Assembly: GCA_005882415.1 (NCBI GenBank)
Contig: VBAE01000061.1
Span: 1 to 16,911 of the forward strand
Direction of reading: 5' to 3'
Source: Alphaproteobacteria bacterium
GTDB taxonomy: Bacteria; Pseudomonadota; Alphaproteobacteria; Sphingomonadales; Sphingomonadaceae
Length of the DNA stretch: 16,911 nucleotides
Below the pieces are notes generated by a model. The model was not told the origin of the DNA, ran no database searches, and saw only the letters and a list, made by a program, of their open reading frames with translations. Shown one piece after another: positions 12,357 through 16,911 of the stretch; position 1 is the first letter of the stretch; each line of letters opens with the position of its first letter. Both the position numbers and the translations under genes were made by a program.

Positions 12357-13118
12357 TCAGCGGCAGAGCGGGAGCTCGCGCTGGTCGGGTTCGAAGCGGT
12401 GCCAGCCATGCGGCCCGAGCTTTTCCAAGGGGCGGAAGCGGGCCTTGTAGGCCATCCGCCGCGACGTCTCGACCCAATAGCCGAGATAGACGTAGGGCAG
12501 CCCCGCCTTCGCCGCGCGGACGATATGATCGAGGATGATGAAGGTCCCGAGGCCGGCGCGCTTGGGATCCTCGGGCTCGAAGAAGCTGTAGATCATCGAC
12601 AGGCCGTCCGACTGCTGGTCGGTGAGGCAGGCGCCGACCAGCCGGCCCGGCCGCCCGCCCTCGGAAGGCTCGCGATATTCGATGACGTAGGTCTTGACCG
12701 GGCTCTGCTCGATCATGTCCGCGAAGTCGCTCTCGTCCATACCGACCATTCCACCTTCGGGGTGGCGCTGGCGAAGATAGCGGCGGAGGAGATCGTATTG
12801 CTCTTCGGTCGTCCACGGTTTGCAGGCGGTGACTTCCAGGTCGCTATGTTTGCGTAAAACCTTGCGCTGCGTCGCATTCGGCTCGAATTCGCCGGCGACG
12901 ACGCGGACCGAGATGCAGGCGGTGCAATCGATGCAGCTCGGCCGATAGGCGACGGCCTGGCTTCGGCGGAATCCGATCCGCCCGAGCGCGTCATTGAGCT
13001 CCCCCGCATGCTGGCCGTTCAGCTCCGTGAACACCTTCCGCTCCATCTTGCCCGGCAGATAGGGGCAAGGGGCGGGGCTGGTGACGAAGAAACGGGGGAA
13101 ACGGAATGGTGCGCTCAC
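12357..13118 (-). CDS. bpt: Aspartate/glutamate leucyltransferase (N-degron pathway)
   Basis: A 253-residue enzyme of the Bpt (ATE-like) family. It adds leucine from Leu-tRNA to proteins with N-terminal Asp or Glu, marking them for ClpS-ClpAP degradation in the cytoplasm. Family signatures seen are PCPYLPGKMERKVFTEL (Cys18), YRPSCIDCTACISVRV (Cys62, 65 and 68), TYVIEYREPS and GTFIILDHIVRAAKAG, then YLGYWVETSRRMAYKARF. The length is usual. The start is GTG at 13118, chosen because GGAGAG lies 5 bases upstream. It follows ilvA on the same strand after a 123-base gap in which I see no clear promoter or terminator. Confidence 0.93.
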   Translation of the reverse strand: MSAPFRFPRFFVTSPAPCPYLPGKMERKVFTELNGQHAGELNDALGRIGFRRSQAVAYRPSCIDCTACISVRVVAGEFEPNATQRKVLRKHSDLEVTACKPWTTEEQYDLLRRYLRQRHPEGGMVGMDESDFADMIEQSPVKTYVIEYREPSEGGRPGRLVGACLTDQQSDGLSMIYSFFEPEDPKRAGLGTFIILDHIVRAAKAGLPYVYLGYWVETSRRMAYKARFRPLEKLGPHGWHRFEPDQRELPLCR

Positions 13119-13241
13119 CGGCTCTCCAAAGCAAACAGGCGTGGTTGCCGGAATCTTTATGGAACGGCGAACGCTCCTTGGAAAGTCCGTGCAGCGGCGA
13201 AACGAGGTTAACGCGGGCCGCGTTCCAGCCCGGGACGAAGC

Positions 13242-14465
13242 CTAGTCGATTTCTACCGGGTGAAGCGCGAAGCCCTTGGCCTCCAAAGTGGCGACGAGGG
13301 CGGCGAGATGGGCGGCGTCGCGGGCCTCGCATTCGACGTCGATGAACGCGTCTTTCGCCGGCACTCGGGTGAAGATGCGCTGGTGATAGATTTCGACGAT
13401 GTTGACCCCGGCCGCATCGAACTCGCTGATCACCGAGGCGAGCGCGCCCGGCCGGTCCTGGAGCAGGATTCGAAGCCGCGCCATCCGGCCCGTGCGGGCA
13501 AGGTCGCGCAGCAGGACGGTGGCGAGGAGGTGGGTGTCGATATTGCCGCCGCTGAGGATGAGGCCGACACGCTTACCCCGGAAGCGCTCCGGATAAGCGG
13601 TGAGCGCGGCGAGGCCGGCGGCGCCGGCGCCTTCCGCGACCGTCTTCTCGATCTGGAGGTAGAGGCTGACCGCGGCCTCGATGTCGCGCTCCGAGGCGAG
13701 CAGGATCTCGTCGGTGAGGGTGCGGATGATCGAGGCGGTGAGATTCCCCGGCTTCTTGACCGCGATCCCTTCCGCGATCGTGTCGCCCGAGGACGGCAGG
13801 TCGTTGCCGGTCACTGCGCAGTAGGTGGACGGATAGAGCTCCGCCTGTACCCCGACGATGGCAATGTCGGGGCGAAGCGCCTTGGCCGCGGTGCCGACGC
13901 CCGAGATCAGCCCGCCGCCGCCGATCGGAACCACGAGAGTGTCGATCTCCGGCGCGTCGGCGAGCATCTCGAGCGCGACCGTGCCTTGGCCTGCGATGAT
14001 CTCCGCATCGTCGAAGGGATGGACGAAGGTGAGCTGGCGCTCCTCGGCCAGGCGAAGAGCCTCCTGATAGGCTTCGTCGAACATTTCGCCGTGGAGGACG
14101 ATCTCCGCGCCATGGCCTTCGGTCTGTGCGACTTTGATGGTGGGGGTGCCCTTGGGCATGACGATGGTGACCGGGACGCCCAGGCGCGCACCGTGATAGG
14201 CGACCGCCTGGGCATGGTTGCCGGCCGAGGCGGCGATCACCCCGCGCGACCGCCGCGCCTCGTCCATCAGCAGCAATTTGTTGAGCGCGCCGCGCTCCTT
14301 ATAGGCGGCGGTGAACTGGAGATTTTCGAACTTCACCCACACTTCCGCGCCGGTCACAGCGGAGAGGGTGCGGCTGTGGAGGGTCGGGGTTCGGACCACC
14401 GCCCCCTCGATGCGGGCCGCTGCGGCCTGGATGTCGACGAGCGTGACTGGGGAAGCGGAGGCCAT
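13242..14465 (-). CDS. ilvA: Threonine ammonia-lyase with ACT domain
   Basis: A 407-residue PLP enzyme that deaminates threonine to 2-oxobutanoate, the first step to isoleucine; it may also act on serine. The PLP lysine is K56 in FTAAYKERGALNKL, the phosphate-binding glycine loop is VVPIGGGGLISGV (G182-185), and SAGNHAQAVAYHG is the substrate loop. From about 330 there is a single ACT-type domain (RLRILLQDRPGALASVISEF, then ECEARDAAHLAALVATLEA), typical of the roughly 400-residue form and suggesting control by amino acids. The family includes catabolic (tdcB-like) and biosynthetic enzymes; which this is cannot be settled here. It diverges from the amidohydrolase gene with a 57-base gap. Confidence 0.92.
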   Translation of the reverse strand: MASASPVTLVDIQAAAARIEGAVVRTPTLHSRTLSAVTGAEVWVKFENLQFTAAYKERGALNKLLLMDEARRSRGVIAASAGNHAQAVAYHGARLGVPVTIVMPKGTPTIKVAQTEGHGAEIVLHGEMFDEAYQEALRLAEERQLTFVHPFDDAEIIAGQGTVALEMLADAPEIDTLVVPIGGGGLISGVGTAAKALRPDIAIVGVQAELYPSTYCAVTGNDLPSSGDTIAEGIAVKKPGNLTASIIRTLTDEILLASERDIEAAVSLYLQIEKTVAEGAGAAGLAALTAYPERFRGKRVGLILSGGNIDTHLLATVLLRDLARTGRMARLRILLQDRPGALASVISEFDAAGVNIVEIYHQRIFTRVPAKDAFIDVECEARDAAHLAALVATLEAKGFALHPVEID

Positions 14466-14522
14466 CGCGGGCGGTCTATGCCATCTGGCGCGGCGAGGCC
14501 ACAGCCCTTATGCCCCCGGCAT

Positions 14523-16169
14523 ATGGTGAAAAAGCTTCTCGCGGCGATGGCCGCCTTGTTCTGCGTCCAGGCGGCAAGCGCCGACGTCCTCGTCGACAAT
14601 GTGAACGGCTATTCGATCGGCGCCGACGGCAAGGTCGTCCGCTTCGCGGCGATGCTGGTCGGCGACGACGGGCGTGTGCAGCGGCTCTACCAGCGCGGCG
14701 ACAAGAAGAATGAGCGCACCCGCTTCCGCTTCGACGGCAAGGGCAAGACTTTGCTCCCCGGCCTGATCGACGCCCACGGCCATGTCATGGAATTGGGCCT
14801 CGGGGCGCTGCAGCTCGACCTCAGCGACACCAACAGCCTTCAGGAGGCGCAGGCGAAGATCGCCGCCTACGCCGCCGCCAATCCCACCCCGCGCTGGATC
14901 GTCGGCCGCGGCTGGAACCAGGAGCGCTGGGGTTTGGGCCGCTTCCCGACCGCGGCCGAGCTCGACGCGGCGGTGAAGGACCGCCCGGTCTGGCTCGGCC
15001 GGGTCGACGGCCATGCCGGCTGGGCGAACAGCATGGCGATCAAGGAAGCGGGGATCACCGGCAAGACCCCGTCCCCCGCCGGTGGAAGGATCGAGCTCGC
15101 CAAGGGCCAGCCGACCGGCATCTTCGTCGACGCCGCCACCGACCTCGTCCAGAAGGTGGTTCCGCCGCCGCTGCCTTTGGTCCGCGACCGGGCGCTGGCC
15201 AAGGCGCAGGACATATTGCTCGGCTATGGCGTCACCGCGGTGGCCGACATGGGGACATTGCCGGAGGATTGGCTGGTGATGCGCCGGTCGGGGGATCTCG
15301 GGCGGCTCAACGTCCGGATCATCTCCTACGGTTCGGGGGTCGACTCGGCGCTTGCCATCGGCGGGACGGGGCCGACGCCCTGGCTCTACGACAGCCGGCT
15401 TCGGCTGATCGGGGTCAAGCTCTACAGCGACGGCGCTCTGGGTTCGCGCGGTGCCTGGCTGAAGCAGCCTTACAAGGACAAGCCGGGCGAACGCGGCCTC
15501 AATTTCCTCGGCGATACCGAAATCCGCAACCTGATGAGCCGGGCGGCGATGGACAATTTCCAGATCGCCGTCCACGCCATCGGCGACGCGGCCAACGCCC
15601 AGCTTTTGGGCGCGATCGAGGAGCTTTCGGACACTTACAAGGGCGACCGGCGCTGGCGGGTCGAGCATGCCCAGATCGTCGACCCCGCCGACCTTCCGCG
15701 CTTCGGCAAGCACGGCATCGTCGCCTCGATGCAGCCAGTCCACGAGACCTCCGACTGGCGGATGGCGGAGGCTCGAATGGGGGTGGAGCGCCTCGGCGGC
15801 GCCTATGCCTGGCGCTCGATGCTGGCCAATGGCGCGCCGCTCGCCTTCGGCTCGGACTTCCCGGTCGAATCGCCCAACCCCTTCCCCGGCATCGCCGCCG
15901 CGATCAGCCGCCAGGACCCCAGCGGCCAGCCGCCCGGCGGATGGATGCCCGAGCAGCGCCTGACGCTGGAGCAAGCCGTCGCCGCCTTCACCCGCGGCGG
16001 CGCCTATGCGGGCTTCGCCGACGACCGGATCGGAAGCCTCGAGAAAGGCCGCTTCGCCGACTTCATCCTGATCGACCGCGACATCTTCGCGGATTCGACG
16101 CCGGAGCAAATCGCAAAGGTGAAAGTGCTGGAGACCTGGATGGCCGGCAAGAAGGTCTGGCCCTACTGA
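14523..16169 (+). CDS. Exported YtcJ-like amidohydrolase
   Basis: A 548-residue metal-dependent hydrolase of the amidohydrolase superfamily, YtcJ type. MVKKLLAAMAALFCVQAASA is a signal peptide, so it acts in the periplasm or outside. Metal-site motifs are HxH at 85/87 (LIDAHGHVMELG), a probable carboxylated lysine K299 (IGVKLYSDGALGSRG), H351 (VHAIGDAAN), H382 (VEHAQI) and D445 (FGSDFPVES). The family often hydrolyses N-acyl amino acids or other amides; the substrate is unknown. No strong Shine-Dalgarno precedes the ATG at 14523, but the signal peptide supports this start. The 3' end overlaps the stop of the convergent dsbD-like gene by 7 bases. Confidence 0.9.
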   Translation: MVKKLLAAMAALFCVQAASADVLVDNVNGYSIGADGKVVRFAAMLVGDDGRVQRLYQRGDKKNERTRFRFDGKGKTLLPGLIDAHGHVMELGLGALQLDLSDTNSLQEAQAKIAAYAAANPTPRWIVGRGWNQERWGLGRFPTAAELDAAVKDRPVWLGRVDGHAGWANSMAIKEAGITGKTPSPAGGRIELAKGQPTGIFVDAATDLVQKVVPPPLPLVRDRALAKAQDILLGYGVTAVADMGTLPEDWLVMRRSGDLGRLNVRIISYGSGVDSALAIGGTGPTPWLYDSRLRLIGVKLYSDGALGSRGAWLKQPYKDKPGERGLNFLGDTEIRNLMSRAAMDNFQIAVHAIGDAANAQLLGAIEELSDTYKGDRRWRVEHAQIVDPADLPRFGKHGIVASMQPVHETSDWRMAEARMGVERLGGAYAWRSMLANGAPLAFGSDFPVESPNPFPGIAAAISRQDPSGQPPGGWMPEQRLTLEQAVAAFTRGGAYAGFADDRIGSLEKGRFADFILIDRDIFADSTPEQIAKVKVLETWMAGKKVWPY

Positions 16170-16911
16170 CCCGCGAGGCTGGCTACCCGGCCGACGGTGA
16201 GGATCTGGGGTAAGGTTTCGGGTGGTTTGCCCGGGGCATACCAGAGGTAGAGGGGGACGCCTGAGCGCCCCTGCCGTTCGAGGAAGCGGCCGATGGCTGC
16301 GTCGCCCTTGGTCCAGTCGCCGACCAGCACCGCGACTTTGCCGCGATCGAAGGCGGCGGCGACTTCGTCCTGATCGAGCACGGCGGCTTCGTTGACCTTG
16401 CAGGTGAGGCACCAGTCGGCGGTGAAATAGACGAAGACGGGGCGGCCCGAGGCGGTGAGCTCGGCGAGCTTGGCTTCGCTGAATGCCTCGGCGTGGAGCT
16501 TGCCGCCTTGTTCCCGCGCCGCCGGCGCCGCCGAGACGGGGAGAAGGGCGAGCGCCGCGGCTGCTGCGGCAAGCGCGGGCCCTATCGCAAGCCAGCGGCG
16601 GCTCGCCGCCTGCCAGGCGAGCAGGCCGACCACTAACGTCGCGGCTAGGCCGACGATCAGGGCCGCCTGCCCCGCCTGGCGGTCGAGGATCCAGGCGAGG
16701 CCGAGAGCGGTGAGGAACATGGGCACCGACAGGATTCGGCGGAAGCGGTTCATCCACGGACCCGGCTTGGGCAGCCGGCGGCGCAGCGCGGGTATGAAGC
16801 CGAGCAGGAGGAATGGAAGGGCGAGCCCGAGGCCGAGTCCTGCGAACACCGCGATGGCTCCGGCGCTCGGAAGGATGAGCGCTGCGCCGAGCGCGGCGCC
16901 GAGGAAGGGGC
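16163..16911 (-). CDS. dsbD: DsbD-like thiol:disulfide interchange protein, C-terminal part
   Basis: The 3' 248 codons of a DsbD-type protein; the 5' end is outside the window. DsbD passes electrons from cytoplasmic thioredoxin across the inner membrane to periplasmic thiol proteins. The visible part begins PFLGAALGAALILPSAGAIA, then AVFAGLGLGLALPFLLLGF, the last transmembrane helices of the central domain, and two more hydrophobic segments. The C-terminal thioredoxin domain follows, with the active-site CxxC in VYFTADWCLTCKVNE and GVPLYLWYAPG. The stop overlaps the end of the amidohydrolase gene. The valine codon GTG at 16849 is internal, not a start. Confidence 0.92.
   Translation of the reverse strand, partial: PFLGAALGAALILPSAGAIAVFAGLGLGLALPFLLLGFIPALRRRLPKPGPWMNRFRRILSVPMFLTALGLAWILDRQAGQAALIVGLAATLVVGLLAWQAASRRWLAIGPALAAAAAALALLPVSAAPAAREQGGKLHAEAFSEAKLAELTASGRPVFVYFTADWCLTCKVNEAAVLDQDEVAAAFDRGKVAVLVGDWTKGDAAIGRFLERQGRSGVPLYLWYAPGKPPETLPQILTVGRVASLAGQ

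Noticed and set aside
10672..12450. 592-codon plus-strand open frame opposite the GGDEF-EAL gene
   Set aside because: It is antisense to a gene with intact GGDEF and EAL motifs and has no recognisable domain of its own.
13119..13241. Small RNA or riboswitch between ilvA and bpt
   Set aside because: I saw no convincing conserved structure or terminator; an isolated GTTAAC is not enough.
13260..14522. N-terminal extension of the amidohydrolase frame back to 13260
   Set aside because: That part is antisense to ilvA; the signal peptide beginning at 14523 marks the true start.
14508..16757. 749-codon minus-strand open frame opposite the amidohydrolase gene
   Set aside because: It crosses both the amidohydrolase and dsbD genes in wrong frames and has low-complexity Arg/Gly/Ala composition.

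Overview
The window looks like chromosomal DNA from a high-G+C alphaproteobacterium, most likely of the order Sphingomonadales. Three things point there: a full-length CtrA cell-cycle regulator behind a promoter with a CtrA box and CcrM-type GANTC sites; a pyruvate dehydrogenase E2 of alphaproteobacterial type next to lpdA; and a dispersed short repeat whose reverse reading gives the spurious peptide NVRFPPIAD, which I associate with sphingomonad genomes. That last association is from memory and was not searched.

Layout. Positions 1-1588 (minus strand) hold the end of a pyruvate dehydrogenase cluster: a damaged E2 gene (pdhC), a small two-helix membrane protein and the start of lpdA. Positions 1742-4783 hold a universal stress protein, a large inverted repeat, a secreted RcnB-like Met/His/Gly-rich protein, a free methionine-R-sulfoxide reductase, an FkbM-type methyltransferase and a one-helix membrane protein. 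Positions 4871-8355 are an accessory stretch of small, mostly secreted or membrane proteins of unknown role: a 66-aa protein, a frameshifted secreted/membrane protein, a DUF6966-like protein, a 328-aa secreted protein, two small membrane ORFs (one frameshifted) and an ExbD-like lipoprotein. Four same-direction copies of the dispersed repeat lie here and I saw none elsewhere in the window. Positions 8365-9427 carry arfB (ribosome rescue) and an RluA-type pseudouridine synthase, overlapping on the minus strand. Divergent from these is ctrA (9603-10304), which ends at a clear intrinsic terminator. Converging on it is a membrane-bound GGDEF-EAL protein for cyclic-di-GMP. Positions 12357-14465 hold bpt (N-degron leucyltransferase) and ilvA (threonine ammonia-lyase). 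An exported YtcJ-like amidohydrolase and the 3' part of a dsbD-like gene, which converge and overlap, end the window.

How the genes relate. Most are housekeeping genes with no single shared pathway. The best regulatory signal is the ctrA promoter (TTAA-N7-TTAAC plus three GANTC sites). A second perfect CtrA-type box lies in front of the RcnB-like gene and runs into the stop codon of the reductase gene. The most striking defect is in pdhC: the catalytic HRxxDG segment is missing at a frameshifting deletion, and the lipoyl domain also looks short. Two small genes each appear to lack one base in a G/C run. These lesions may be real decay or sequence errors; the sequence alone cannot decide. I found no CRISPR array, transposase, integrase, tRNA or rRNA, and no convincing undescribed multi-gene system.
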